Both the position numbers and the translations under genes were made by a program. A model generated the notes under the pieces. That model was given only the letters and a program-made list of their open reading frames with translations, made no database searches and had not been told where the DNA came from. A stretch of DNA of 40,757 nucleotides from Clostridia bacterium (GTDB lineage Bacteria > Bacillota > Clostridia > Christensenellales > Aristaeellaceae), in NCBI GenBank assembly GCA_017521565.1, contig JAFXCE010000014.1, positions 1-40,757 of the forward strand. Direction: 5' to 3'. Shown piece after piece: positions 32,890-40,563 of this stretch; position 1 is the first letter of the stretch; each line of letters begins with the position of its first letter.

Positions 32890-34096
32890 GCAGAAGTGGA
32901 CGATGCTGCTGGAGAATGTGAGCATGTCGGTGGCCAATATCACCAGCAACAAGATGCGCACATTTCTCACGACGCTGGGCATCATCATCGGCGTGGCGGC
33001 GATCATCGCGCTGATGACCGTTGTACAGGGCGCGACGGATACGATGAATGCGCAGTTTGATGCGATGGGCCTTGGCACGCTGCGCATTCAGGTGAACGGC
33101 ACGGCGCTCAAGCGCGGACTGAATGACGACGAGCTGCAGGCGCTGCTTGACTGCGAGCATGTGGCGGGCATTTCGCCTTCGCTGAATACGACCGTATCCG
33201 CAAAGCGCGGGGGCGCATGGTCGGATTCCATCAGCGTCAACGGTAACGGCGCAGAGTATTTCCGGCATAATCCCGATCTGCTCAAGCTGGGCAGAGCCAT
33301 CAATGTGATTGACATCGAGCGGCGCTCGCAGGTCTGTCTGATAGACGGCGGAACGGCAAAGACGCTGTTTTTCGGAGAAAACCCGCTGGGCAAGACGCTC
33401 TATCTGAACGGCAGGGAGTATGTTGTCGTCGGCACGATTGACGAGGAGGAGGACGCAAGCCTGTTTGCGCAGATCCTCTTTGGCGGGCAATCGGATGGTA
33501 CGGTGTATGTGCCGTATACGTCGGCGATGAAGCTGATGGGCACATCAACCGTGTCGACGCTGGAGGTGTATCTCACCGACCCGGATGAGACGGACGCCGC
33601 CATTGAGGAGATGGAAATCCTGCTGGACGGCATATTCAACTACAAGGATGACACCTATACGATCATCAACATGGAATCGATGACCGACGCGATGAACCTG
33701 ATGACCTCGATGATGATGTCGCTGCTGGTGGGCATCGCGTCCATTGCACTGGTTGTCGGCGGCATCGGCATCATGAACATGATGCTCGTCACGGTGACGG
33801 AGCGCACGACGGAGATCGGCCTTCGCAAGGCGCTGGGCGCGGAACCGGGGCAGATTCAGATTCAGTTTCTCATGGAGGCGATCATCCTGTCGCTGCTGGG
33901 CGGCGTGATCGGCGTATTCGTGGGCCTGACGGTGTCCTTCCTGATCTGCATCAACACGGACATCATGTTTTCCCTCAATACCTTTGCGATTGCCCTGGGC
34001 GTCACGTTCTCGGCGGCGGTGGGCATCATCTTTGGATGGGCGCCTGCGCGCAAGGCCAGCAACCTCAATCCGATCGATGCGCTGCGCAGCGTATAA
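32882..34096 (+). CDS. MacB-like FtsX-domain ABC permease
   Basis: A 404-residue permease with MacB topology. TM1 (about 25-48, [20 protein letters not shown]) precedes a ~220-residue extracytoplasmic MacB_PCD domain, and a C-terminal FtsX domain has three helices (from about 280). Typical FtsX motifs are [20 protein letters not shown] and GLRKALGA. It should dimerise and drive substrate through the adaptor proteins. It is translationally coupled to the preceding ATPase. The last helix ends [19 protein letters not shown], the standard C-terminus of this family. Confidence 0.94.
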   Translation: MIKQKWTMLLENVSMSVANITSNKMRTFLTTLGIIIGVAAIIALMTVVQGATDTMNAQFDAMGLGTLRIQVNGTALKRGLNDDELQALLDCEHVAGISPSLNTTVSAKRGGAWSDSISVNGNGAEYFRHNPDLLKLGRAINVIDIERRSQVCLIDGGTAKTLFFGENPLGKTLYLNGREYVVVGTIDEEEDASLFAQILFGGQSDGTVYVPYTSAMKLMGTSTVSTLEVYLTDPDETDAAIEEMEILLDGIFNYKDDTYTIINMESMTDAMNLMTSMMMSLLVGIASIALVVGGIGIMNMMLVTVTERTTEIGLRKALGAEPGQIQIQFLMEAIILSLLGGVIGVFVGLTVSFLICINTDIMFSLNTFAIALGVTFSAAVGIIFGWAPARKASNLNPIDALRSV

Positions 34097-34116
34097 GCGC
34101 GGAAAGGAATAAGACG

Positions 34117-35169
34117 ATGAAAAAGAAAATGATGGCCATTCTGGTCATGGCGGCGATGGCGCTTCCGGTTTGTGCGCCTGCGGAAGGGATCCGCATCGAC
34201 GGAACGATTGAGGCGGTCAAGACGCAGTCGATCCTTGCGCCGCACAGCGGACGCGTGGGCGATTATGCCGTGCGCGCGGGCGACGAGCTGCGCGCGGGCG
34301 AGGAGCTGTTTACCATCAGCGCACAGAAGGTGTATGCGGATTTTGACGGCAGGATCACGGGCGTGTTTGCGCAGCCGGGCGACAGCGCCGCCTCCGTGGA
34401 GGAACGCTATGGCGCGCTGTGCTATATGGAGCGCGATACGCTCTATGCGGCGGACTGCACCACCAGCGGCGCGGCGAGCGACAACGAAAACAAGATCGTG
34501 CACGTGGGCGAAATCGTCCACATCTGCTCGGAATCAAATGATAAGCGTCAGGGAACGGCGGTTGTGACCAGCGTATCGGGCAAGAACTACACGCTGGAGG
34601 TTCTTTCATATGTGGATATTCGACTGAGCGAGGATATCGAGGTTTATCGCGAGGAGAATTTCCGCAACGCCAGCTGCATCGGCCGGGGCGATATCCGCAG
34701 GCTTGACCCGGTAGCGGTAACGGCGCAGGGCTACGTTCGCGCGGTGCACGTGACCGATGGTCAGATGGTTTCCCGGGGCGATCTGCTCTTTGAGATCGTG
34801 CCGGATGCGCTGGAGGATATGAAGGGTGGAGACGGCAGTGTCGACATGCCGGCGGACGGCGTGGTGCTGAGCATCAGCGCGGAGCGCGGCGCGCAGATTG
34901 ACAAGGATGCGCGGATGGCGACGGTTTGCAGGCGCGAGGATATGCAGCTGGTCTGCCGGGCAGACGAGGAGGATCTGAGCGCAATCGAGCCGGGCATGAC
35001 GGTTATGGTGACGCTGGATGCCTATCGCGATGCGCCGGCAGAGGGTACGGTTGTAAACATTGCCGCCGCGAGTGCGGAGGACGGCTCTTCCGCCGGATTT
35101 GATGTGACGATCCGGCTGAAGGACAACGCGCTGGTGCGCGTGGGCATGCATGCAACGGCGGAATTCTGA
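34117..35169 (+). CDS. Second membrane-fusion/adaptor-like protein of the exporter operon
   Basis: A 350-residue secreted or surface protein. It has a signal peptide (about 1-23, ending APAEG) with no later membrane helix. Two HlyD-like halves are visible: an N-terminal lipoyl-type stretch (SILAPHSGRVGDYAVRAGDE with ADFDGRITGVFAQPGD) and a second one around residues 200-280 (AQGYVRAVHVTDGQMVSRGD with PADGVVLSISAERGAQI). A barrel-like C-terminus contains VTLDAYRDAPAEGTVVNI. It resembles adaptor 1 in plan but is larger and duplicated. ATG 34117 has GGAAAGGA upstream; the longer frame from 34036 runs inside the permease gene. Its function as an adaptor is inferred from domains and operon position. 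Confidence 0.72.
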   Translation: MKKKMMAILVMAAMALPVCAPAEGIRIDGTIEAVKTQSILAPHSGRVGDYAVRAGDELRAGEELFTISAQKVYADFDGRITGVFAQPGDSAASVEERYGALCYMERDTLYAADCTTSGAASDNENKIVHVGEIVHICSESNDKRQGTAVVTSVSGKNYTLEVLSYVDIRLSEDIEVYREENFRNASCIGRGDIRRLDPVAVTAQGYVRAVHVTDGQMVSRGDLLFEIVPDALEDMKGGDGSVDMPADGVVLSISAERGAQIDKDARMATVCRREDMQLVCRADEEDLSAIEPGMTVMVTLDAYRDAPAEGTVVNIAAASAEDGSSAGFDVTIRLKDNALVRVGMHATAEF

Positions 35170-35177
35170 GAAATAAC

Positions 35178-35211
35178 AAACTGCCATTTGGCTGAGGCCA
35201 AATGGCAGTTT
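35178..35211. terminator. Bidirectional terminator, exporter operon / yhaM
   Basis: AAACTGCCATTTGGC and GCCAAATGGCAGTTT form a perfect 15-bp stem with a TGAG loop between convergent genes. The A/T ends give T-runs on both strands. Confidence 0.92.
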
Positions 35212-35237
35212 CCTTATGGGTTTGTTTGCCAGGTGGT

Positions 35238-36194
35238 TTACCGCGTCAGCTGATCGTCCGGAATCCGATAGAGCTGGCGGTTATCCAGCCCCCAGACCTT
35301 TTCAGAGAAGCCGCCGGGCACTGCGCGGGAAATGGCTTCGTCCATCTCGTAAAGGCGCGCGTCGAGCGTGTCGATCATGTTGAGCACTTCGGCTTCGGGG
35401 AACTTGGGCGCCGTCGGGCTGCCGTATTCCGGGATGCCGTGGTGGGAGAGCACCATGTGCTGCAGGAGCAGGGCCTTAGCCTGGCTGGCGCCGGTTTTCT
35501 GCTGGGCGAGCTGGATATTGACCACGCCGCGGACGATATGGCCAAGGAGCTTGCCGTCCACGCTGTAATCGGAGACGAGGCCGAGCGTGTCGGCGTCCAT
35601 TTCGTCGATCTTCGCCAGATCATGGACGATGACGCCGGCGGTCAGCAGGCTGGGATTGAGCTGGGGATAGACCGTCATCATCGCGTTGGCTGCGCGGAGC
35701 ATGGTGGTCATGTGATGCAGCAGACCGCTGCGCTCGGCATGATGCATCTGCTTGGCGGCGGGGAAGGTGAGCAGCTTGTCGCCCGCGCGATCCAGCAGCT
35801 CGCAGGTGAGCAGACGCAGATCCTTGTCTGCGATGCGGTCCGCGGCGCGGATGACGTCGGCGAGCATCTGGCGTGGATCGCCGGGGGCGCAGGGGATCAG
35901 GCTGGACATGTCCACCTCGTCCTTTTTATCGAGCGCACGGATCTTTTCAACGCGCAGCTGCATGCGGCCATTGAACTCGTTGCCTGTGGCGCGGACCTTG
36001 ACGATGCTGCCTGCGACGGGCGGCTGTACGGTGCCATCCCACATCTTTGCGTTGATGGAACCGGTTCGGTCGGCGAGGGTCATATCCAGATAGAATTTGC
36101 CATTGGAGGAGGCGCGCTGCTCGGCAGAGCGCACGATCAGAAAGCCTTCAAAGCGGTCGTCGCGCCGGATATCGGACAGAAGCATCGGATTCAT
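35238..36194 (-). CDS. yhaM: 3'-5' exoribonuclease YhaM family protein
   Basis: A 318-residue protein close to the usual ~314 of YhaM. The N-terminal OB-fold (about 15-90) includes FYLDMTLADRTGSINAKMWD. The C-terminal HD phosphohydrolase domain has metal-binding residues visible in GLLHHMTTML (H160/H161), VIVHDLAKID (H191-D192) and LSHHGIPEYGSP (H251/H252), the last being a YhaM hallmark. YhaM trims RNA, and in some species DNA, from the 3' end in the cytoplasm. ATG 36194 has GGGAG 9 nt upstream. The open frame extends much further (to 36545) but would cover the promoter and the mglB start, so it is rejected. Confidence 0.9.
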   Translation of the reverse strand: MNPMLLSDIRRDDRFEGFLIVRSAEQRASSNGKFYLDMTLADRTGSINAKMWDGTVQPPVAGSIVKVRATGNEFNGRMQLRVEKIRALDKKDEVDMSSLIPCAPGDPRQMLADVIRAADRIADKDLRLLTCELLDRAGDKLLTFPAAKQMHHAERSGLLHHMTTMLRAANAMMTVYPQLNPSLLTAGVIVHDLAKIDEMDADTLGLVSDYSVDGKLLGHIVRGVVNIQLAQQKTGASQAKALLLQHMVLSHHGIPEYGSPTAPKFPEAEVLNMIDTLDARLYEMDEAISRAVPGGFSEKVWGLDNRQLYRIPDDQLTR

Positions 36195-36245
36195 ATTCAA
36201 AACTCCCTTCAGGCATATGGGTGAGAAATCATCGCTGTATGTATC

Positions 36246-36274
36246 ATTATGAACGATTGGCGCGTGGTTTGCAA
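36246..36274 (-). promoter_or_regulatory. Sigma-A promoter of yhaM
   Basis: On the minus strand TTGCAA (36269-36274) and CATAAT (36246-36251) have a 17-bp spacer, about 50 bp before the start codon. Confidence 0.7.
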
Positions 36275-36323
36275 GCGGAATTTGCGATGTGGATAAATAA
36301 CGGGAATACATTGAATTAAAATG

Positions 36324-36352
36324 TTGACATTGGGTAAAGTTGTGTTTATAAT
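36324..36352 (+). promoter_or_regulatory. Consensus sigma-A promoter of mglBAC
   Basis: A perfect TTGACA (36324-36329), 17-bp spacer and perfect TATAAT (36347-36352). The leader is ~95 nt. It is divergent from the yhaM promoter, with 49 bp between the two -35 boxes. Confidence 0.93.
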
Positions 36353-36406
36353 ATAGCCATATATGGGCGACTTTCACGAAAATGCGAGCGCCTGATCCGA
36401 TGCAAC

Positions 36407-36427
36407 TCAACGGATGAAATCCGTTGA
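36407..36427 (+). promoter_or_regulatory. Leader hairpin upstream of the mglB ribosome site
   Basis: TCAACGGAT and ATCCGTTGA form a perfect 9-bp stem with a GAA loop in the 5' leader, ending about 9 nt before AATAGGAGAG. It has no T-run, so it is more likely an mRNA-stabilising or translational element than a terminator. Confidence 0.5.
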
Positions 36428-36453
36428 AATAAAAAATAGGAGAGTGTATTCCT

Positions 36454-37401
36454 ATGAAAAAGATCCTCGCTATCCTGATGGCTATGATGATCCTCGCTAC
36501 CTGCAGCGTGGCCATGGCTGACGCTCCGAAGATCGGCATCACCATTTATCAGTTTGCCGACAACTTCATGACCCTCTATCGTGAAGAGCTCGTCCGCTAC
36601 CTGACCGAAGACTGCGGCATCCCGGCCGAGAACATCACCGTCATGGACGGCAAGAACGACCAGGCTGAACAGTCCAACCAGATCGACGCTTTCATCGCGG
36701 ACAACGTTGACGTGATGATCCTGAACATGGTTCAGTCCTCTTCCGCCGCTGCTGTCATCCAGAAGGCTGACGCTGCCGGCATCCCGGTTGTGTTCATCAA
36801 CCGTGAGCCGTCCGCTGAGGACATGGCTCTGAACGGCAACTTCTGCTATGTCGGCGCTGACGCCCGTCAGTCCGGCACCATGCAGGGCAACATCGTTCTG
36901 GCCGCCGAGAACAAGGGCGACTTCAACGGCAATGGCGCGGTCGACTATGTCATGATCATGGGCGATCCGGAGAACGTTGACGCGCAGTACCGCACCGAGT
37001 TCTCCGTCAAGGCTCTGACCGATGCCGGCCTCACCGTCAACGAGCTGTTCAAGCAGCGCGGTGACTGGGATCAGACCAAGGGCCAGGAGCTGGCCGCTAC
37101 CGCTCTGACCCAGTTCGGCAACGACGTTGACGTTATCTTCTGCAACAACGACGCGATGGCGCTGGGCGCCTATCAGGCGATCGTCGACGCTGGCCGCGTG
37201 GTTGGCGAAGACATCATGCTCCTGGGCGTTGACGCTCTGGCCGAGTGCGTTGAGATGGTCAACGAGGGCAAGATGACCGGTACCGTCCTGAACGACCACG
37301 TTGGTCAGTCCCACACCGCTGCTGACGCTGCCCTCAAGGCCGCTGCCGGCGAGACCCTCGAGAAGTACTACTGGGTTGACTACGTGATGGTCACCAAGTA
37401 A
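36454..37401 (+). CDS. mglB: Galactose/glucose-type substrate-binding protein MglB
   Basis: A 315-residue exported sugar receptor clearly similar to Escherichia coli MglB. Shared ligand segments are GITIYQFADNFM (aromatic stacking residue and Asp), FINREPSAED, DAQYRTEF (the Asp/Arg pair), NNDAMALGAYQA, GVDALAE and GTVLND. A GDFNGNGAVD segment resembles the calcium loop of the E. coli protein. The signal peptide (about 1-22) ends SVAMA, a signal peptidase I site; the LATC upstream is a poor lipobox. Codon bias is strong. The similarity of the pocket supports D-galactose/D-glucose, though the ligand is not proven. Confidence 0.93.
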   Translation: MKKILAILMAMMILATCSVAMADAPKIGITIYQFADNFMTLYREELVRYLTEDCGIPAENITVMDGKNDQAEQSNQIDAFIADNVDVMILNMVQSSSAAAVIQKADAAGIPVVFINREPSAEDMALNGNFCYVGADARQSGTMQGNIVLAAENKGDFNGNGAVDYVMIMGDPENVDAQYRTEFSVKALTDAGLTVNELFKQRGDWDQTKGQELAATALTQFGNDVDVIFCNNDAMALGAYQAIVDAGRVVGEDIMLLGVDALAECVEMVNEGKMTGTVLNDHVGQSHTAADAALKAAAGETLEKYYWVDYVMVTK

Positions 37402-37426
37402 GATTCTTCTCTCGCGAAGGATTGAT

Positions 37427-37458
37427 GGGTGCGTGCGCTCGTGCGCACGCACCCTTTT
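37427..37458 (+). terminator. Terminator-like hairpin between mglB and mglA
   Basis: GGGTGCGTGCGC and GCGCACGCACCC form a perfect 12-bp stem with a TCGT loop, followed by TTTTAA. No separate promoter is evident before mglA, so partial read-through would set a high MglB to MglA ratio. Confidence 0.82.
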
Positions 37459-37485
37459 AACATGGTATAAGGGGGAAGCAGATTC

Positions 37486-39018
37486 ATGTCGGAATATCGG
37501 CTTGAAATGCGGGGCGTCGTCAAGCAGTTCCCGGGTGTTAAGGCGCTTGATCATGCCCAGCTGAAGCTCAGACCCGGCACGGTTCACGCGCTCATGGGCG
37601 AGAACGGCGCCGGAAAGTCTACCTTGATGAAGTGCATGTTCGGCATTTACAAGATGGACGAGGGCGAAATCTACTACGAAGGCAAGAAGGTTAACATCAC
37701 CGATCCGCTGCAGGCGCTGGATATGGGCATCGCCATGGTGCACCAGGAGCTGCAGCCGGTCCCGGAGCGCAGTGTTGCGGAGAATATCTATATCGGTCGC
37801 TATCCGATGAAGAAGCTGCTGGGCTTCATTCCGGTAGTCGATCATCAGAAGATGTATGATAACACGGCTGCGCTGCTCAAAAAGGTTCGTATGAACTTTG
37901 ATCCCAAGCAGCGTCTTGGCGATCTTTCCGTTTCTCAGATGCAGTCGGTTGAAATCGCGAAGGCGGTTTCTGCGGATTGCAAGGTGCTCATCCTCGACGA
38001 ACCGACGTCTTCTTTGACGGCGAATGAGGTTGAGGCGCTGTTCCGCATCATCGAGGATCTCAAGGCCGAGGGCGTTGCGATCGTCTACATCAGCCATAAG
38101 ATGGACGAAATCCTGCGCATCTCCGACGAGGTCACCATCATGCGTGACGGCAAGTACATCGGCACGTGGGAAAGCAAGGGTCTTACGACCGACAAGATCA
38201 TCACGCAGATGGTCGGCCGCGAGCTGACCAACCTCTTCCCGAAGCGCAACAACGTGCCGGGCGAGGTTGTCTTTGAGGTGAACGACTTCACGTCGATCAG
38301 CCCGCGTTCTTTCCGCAATTGTACATTTAACGTCCGCAAGGGCGAAATCCTTGGCGTGGCGGGCCTGGTTGGCGCGCAGCGCACCGAGCTTATGGAAGGC
38401 CTGTTCGGTATCCGTCTGCACAGCAAGGGTACCATCAAATACAAGGGCAAGGAACTCAAGATCACCCGTCCGCGCGACGCCATTAAGCAGGGCATTGCGC
38501 TGCTGACGGAGGATCGCCGTGCGACGGGCATCATGGGCGTACTCTCCGTTGCGGATAATATCTCCATTGCTAGCCTTGACCAGTATCTGGACATGGGCAT
38601 CGTCATCAACAACAAGAAGATCGAACAGCTGGTTCAGGACAACGTCAAGAAGATGAGCATCAAGTGCCCGTCCTCCAAGACGCAGATCCAGTCCCTTTCC
38701 GGCGGCAACATGCAGAAGGTTCTGATCGGCCGCTGGCTGGCGAACAACCCGGATGTGCTCATCCTTGACGAGCCGACCCGCGGTATCGACGTCGGCGCGA
38801 AGTATGAGATCTACTGCATCATCGAAGAGCTGGCCCGCGCAGGCAAGAGCATCATCATGATCTCTTCCGAAATGGCGGAGATTATCGGCATGAGCGACCG
38901 CGTCATGGTCATGTGCGACGGCCGCATCACCGGCTTTATCGACGGCAAGGACGCGAACCAGGAGAACATCATGCACCTGGCGACGCAGTTTGAAACCGCG
39001 CCCTCCGCTGCTGTCTGA
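37486..39018 (+). CDS. mglA: Galactose-type ABC importer ATPase MglA
   Basis: A 510-residue ATPase with two fused nucleotide-binding domains. Domain 1 has Walker A GENGAGKST (38-46), signature LSVSQMQSVEIAKAV and Walker B VLILDEPTSSLT. Domain 2 has the naturally degenerate P-loop GLVGAQRTELMEGLFG, signature LSGGNMQKVLIGRWL and Walker B VLILDEPTRGIDVG. Length and motifs match MglA/RbsA. ATG 37486 has a purine-rich GGGGGAAG upstream. It works with MglB and MglC at the cytoplasmic face. Confidence 0.95.
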   Translation: MSEYRLEMRGVVKQFPGVKALDHAQLKLRPGTVHALMGENGAGKSTLMKCMFGIYKMDEGEIYYEGKKVNITDPLQALDMGIAMVHQELQPVPERSVAENIYIGRYPMKKLLGFIPVVDHQKMYDNTAALLKKVRMNFDPKQRLGDLSVSQMQSVEIAKAVSADCKVLILDEPTSSLTANEVEALFRIIEDLKAEGVAIVYISHKMDEILRISDEVTIMRDGKYIGTWESKGLTTDKIITQMVGRELTNLFPKRNNVPGEVVFEVNDFTSISPRSFRNCTFNVRKGEILGVAGLVGAQRTELMEGLFGIRLHSKGTIKYKGKELKITRPRDAIKQGIALLTEDRRATGIMGVLSVADNISIASLDQYLDMGIVINNKKIEQLVQDNVKKMSIKCPSSKTQIQSLSGGNMQKVLIGRWLANNPDVLILDEPTRGIDVGAKYEIYCIIEELARAGKSIIMISSEMAEIIGMSDRVMVMCDGRITGFIDGKDANQENIMHLATQFETAPSAAV

Positions 39019-39052
39019 TGACTGAGATTCCGATGTAAAGGAGATAAACCAT

Positions 39053-40051
39053 ATGGGTAAGAAACTGAACGCGAAAGCCGTAACCAAGTGGCTTTCCGAT
39101 AACGCGATTATCGTGATGATTGTGCTGGCGGCTATCTTTACCAGCACGCAGAACAAGAACTTCTATTCCATCAACAACATCCGCAACCTGCTCTCCAATA
39201 CCGCTGTGCGCTTTATCATTGCCTGCGGTGTTTCCGGCTGTCTGATCACCAAGGGTACTGACCTGTCCGCCGGCCGCGCGGTTGGTCTGGCTGCGTGTCT
39301 CTCCGGTATCCTGATGCAGAAGGCGTCTTACGGCGATAAGTTCTATCCGAACCTGCCGGAACTGCCGATGATCCTCGTTCTCCTGTTTGTTATGGCGCTG
39401 TGCGGCCTGCTCGGCGCGGTCAATGGCTCCGTCATCTCCGTGCTCAAGGTTCCGCCGTTCATCGCGACCCTGGGCATGCAGCAGCTGATCTACGGCGCAT
39501 GTCTGGTTTACACCGGTGCGATCCCGATCGGCGGCCTGCGCAATGACTACACCGGTCTGGCTACCGGCTATGTCGGCACCCGCATGCTCTCCAACCTGAC
39601 CGTGATTGCTATCGTGATCGGCCTGTTTATGTGGTTCCTCTACAACAAGACCCGTTACGGCAAGTATATGTACGCGATCGGCGGCAACGAGAATGCGGCT
39701 GAGGTGGCGGGCATCAACGTCACCAGAAGCAAGATCCTGATCTACATGCTCGCCGGCCTTGCTTACGGCCTGACCGGCTTCCTCGTCTGCGCCAAGTCCG
39801 GCGGCTGCTCCGTCAACACCGGTATGGGCTGGGAGCTTGAGGCCATCGCGGGCTGCACCATCGGCGGCGTCTCCGTCAACGGCGGCGTCGGCAAGATCAC
39901 CGGCATCCTGATCGGCGTTCTGGTGTTCGAAGTCCTCAAGATCGTCCTGCAGTTCCTGGGCGTCGAGTCTTCCTACACCTACATCGCGCAGGGTCTGGTT
40001 ATCATCATCGCGGTTGCGCTTGACCTGCGCAAGTATCTGGCGAAGAAGTAA
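39053..40051 (+). CDS. mglC: Galactose-type ABC importer permease MglC
   Basis: A 332-residue permease of the BPD_transp_2 family with about ten helices. MglC-like segments include SGCLITKGTDLSAGRAVGL (about 60-78), PPFIATLGMQQLIYG, and the ATPase-contact loop IGGNENAAEVAGINVTRSK. ATG 39053 has AAGGAGAT upstream, 35 bp after mglA. It completes mglBAC and is followed by a hairpin. Confidence 0.95.
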   Translation: MGKKLNAKAVTKWLSDNAIIVMIVLAAIFTSTQNKNFYSINNIRNLLSNTAVRFIIACGVSGCLITKGTDLSAGRAVGLAACLSGILMQKASYGDKFYPNLPELPMILVLLFVMALCGLLGAVNGSVISVLKVPPFIATLGMQQLIYGACLVYTGAIPIGGLRNDYTGLATGYVGTRMLSNLTVIAIVIGLFMWFLYNKTRYGKYMYAIGGNENAAEVAGINVTRSKILIYMLAGLAYGLTGFLVCAKSGGCSVNTGMGWELEAIAGCTIGGVSVNGGVGKITGILIGVLVFEVLKIVLQFLGVESSYTYIAQGLVIIIAVALDLRKYLAKK

Positions 40052-40066
40052 TTCCCTTCCCCCTAT

Positions 40067-40103
40067 ACCCGCCGTGCAGCGTGTCTGTGCGGCGGGTTCT
40101 ATA
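40067..40103 (+). terminator. Probable terminator of mglBAC
   Basis: ACCCGCCG and CGGCGGGT form an 8-bp stem with further partial pairing inside, followed by TCTATAT. The T-run is poor and merges into the next promoter's -10. Confidence 0.6.
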
Positions 40104-40124
40104 TAATAATGAGAATGATTCTCA
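40102..40124 (+). promoter_or_regulatory. -10 box with overlapping Fur-type operator (small membrane protein gene)
   Basis: TATAAT at 40102-40107 is followed 2 bp later by TGAGAAT-G-ATTCTCA (40110-40124), a perfect 7-1-7 inverted repeat. It is close to the Fur consensus TGATAATnATTATCA. The operator covers the predicted transcription start. No good -35 is seen. Confidence 0.75.
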
Positions 40125-40147
40125 AAGACGTATCGGGAGGACTTCAT

Positions 40148-40348
40148 TTGGCAATTGTTGAAAAGAAGCCTGGCAAGAAGCAGGTCGATGAAGCGATGGT
40201 AGATCGCATCGTTGAGGAGACCAAACAGCGCAAAAATCTCAAAGAACAGATCTATGATAAGATTAATGTGCCGGTCTGGGCGCTGGATATTCTGATCGTG
40301 GGTCTGGTTGTGGCGCTGCTGGCCGTGATTATCCTTGGCCGGGGCTGA
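40148..40348 (+). CDS. Small single-pass membrane protein, Fur-box regulated (unknown function)
   Basis: A 66-residue protein that I do not recognise. Residues 1-40 are strongly charged and helical (many Lys, Glu, Asp, Arg). Residues about 43-63 (VPVWALDILIVGLVVALLAV) form one membrane helix, ending in GRG. It is probably anchored with the charged part in the cytoplasm. The start is TTG 40148, with GGGAGGA 6 nt upstream. A longer reading from ATG 40109 would place the start codon inside the Fur-type operator. It has its own operator and terminator and lies just before an oxidative-stress gene under a similar operator, so a role in iron or oxygen stress is a guess. Confidence 0.7.
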   Translation: MAIVEKKPGKKQVDEAMVDRIVEETKQRKNLKEQIYDKINVPVWALDILIVGLVVALLAVIILGRG

Positions 40349-40368
40349 AAGATTATCGTGTACAAAGC

Positions 40369-40398
40369 ATGCGGCTTGTAAACAAGCCGCATTTATAT
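40369..40398 (+). terminator. Terminator of the small membrane protein gene
   Basis: ATGCGGCTTG and CAAGCCGCAT form a 10-bp stem around TAAA, followed by TTATATTT. Confidence 0.8.
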
Positions 40399-40442
40399 TT
40401 GCAATAGAGTGAAAAATAATTCTCAAATCTTTTGAAAATGTA

Positions 40443-40471
40443 TTGACAAATGAGAATGATTATCATATACT
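40443..40471 (+). promoter_or_regulatory. Promoter with Fur-type operator in the spacer (reverse rubrerythrin gene)
   Basis: TTGACA (40443-40448) and TATACT (40466-40471) are 17 bp apart. The spacer contains TGAGAATGATTATCA (40451-40465), a 7-1-7 Fur-type site with one imperfect pair. A bound Fur dimer would block RNA polymerase directly. The transcript leader to the ATG at 40564 is ~85 nt and A-rich. Confidence 0.85.
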
Positions 40472-40563
40472 GTGATCAAGGGAACGAAAGAACCCGGTTA
40501 AGCAAAGAAAAAGAATGAAGACACACCAATCAAAATAAAGATCAATCAAGGAGGATATCAGAT

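Noticed and set aside
36195..36545. N-terminal extension of YhaM by 117 residues
   Set aside because: It would run through the yhaM promoter and into mglB. YhaM proteins are about 314 residues, and ATG 36194 has a ribosome site.
36346..39156. A 936-codon minus-strand open frame opposite mglB and mglA
   Set aside because: It crosses two real genes, a terminator and a promoter in antisense.
40109..40147. Upstream ATG start for the small membrane protein
   Set aside because: It lies inside the Fur-type operator at the predicted transcription start. TTG 40148 has a proper ribosome site.
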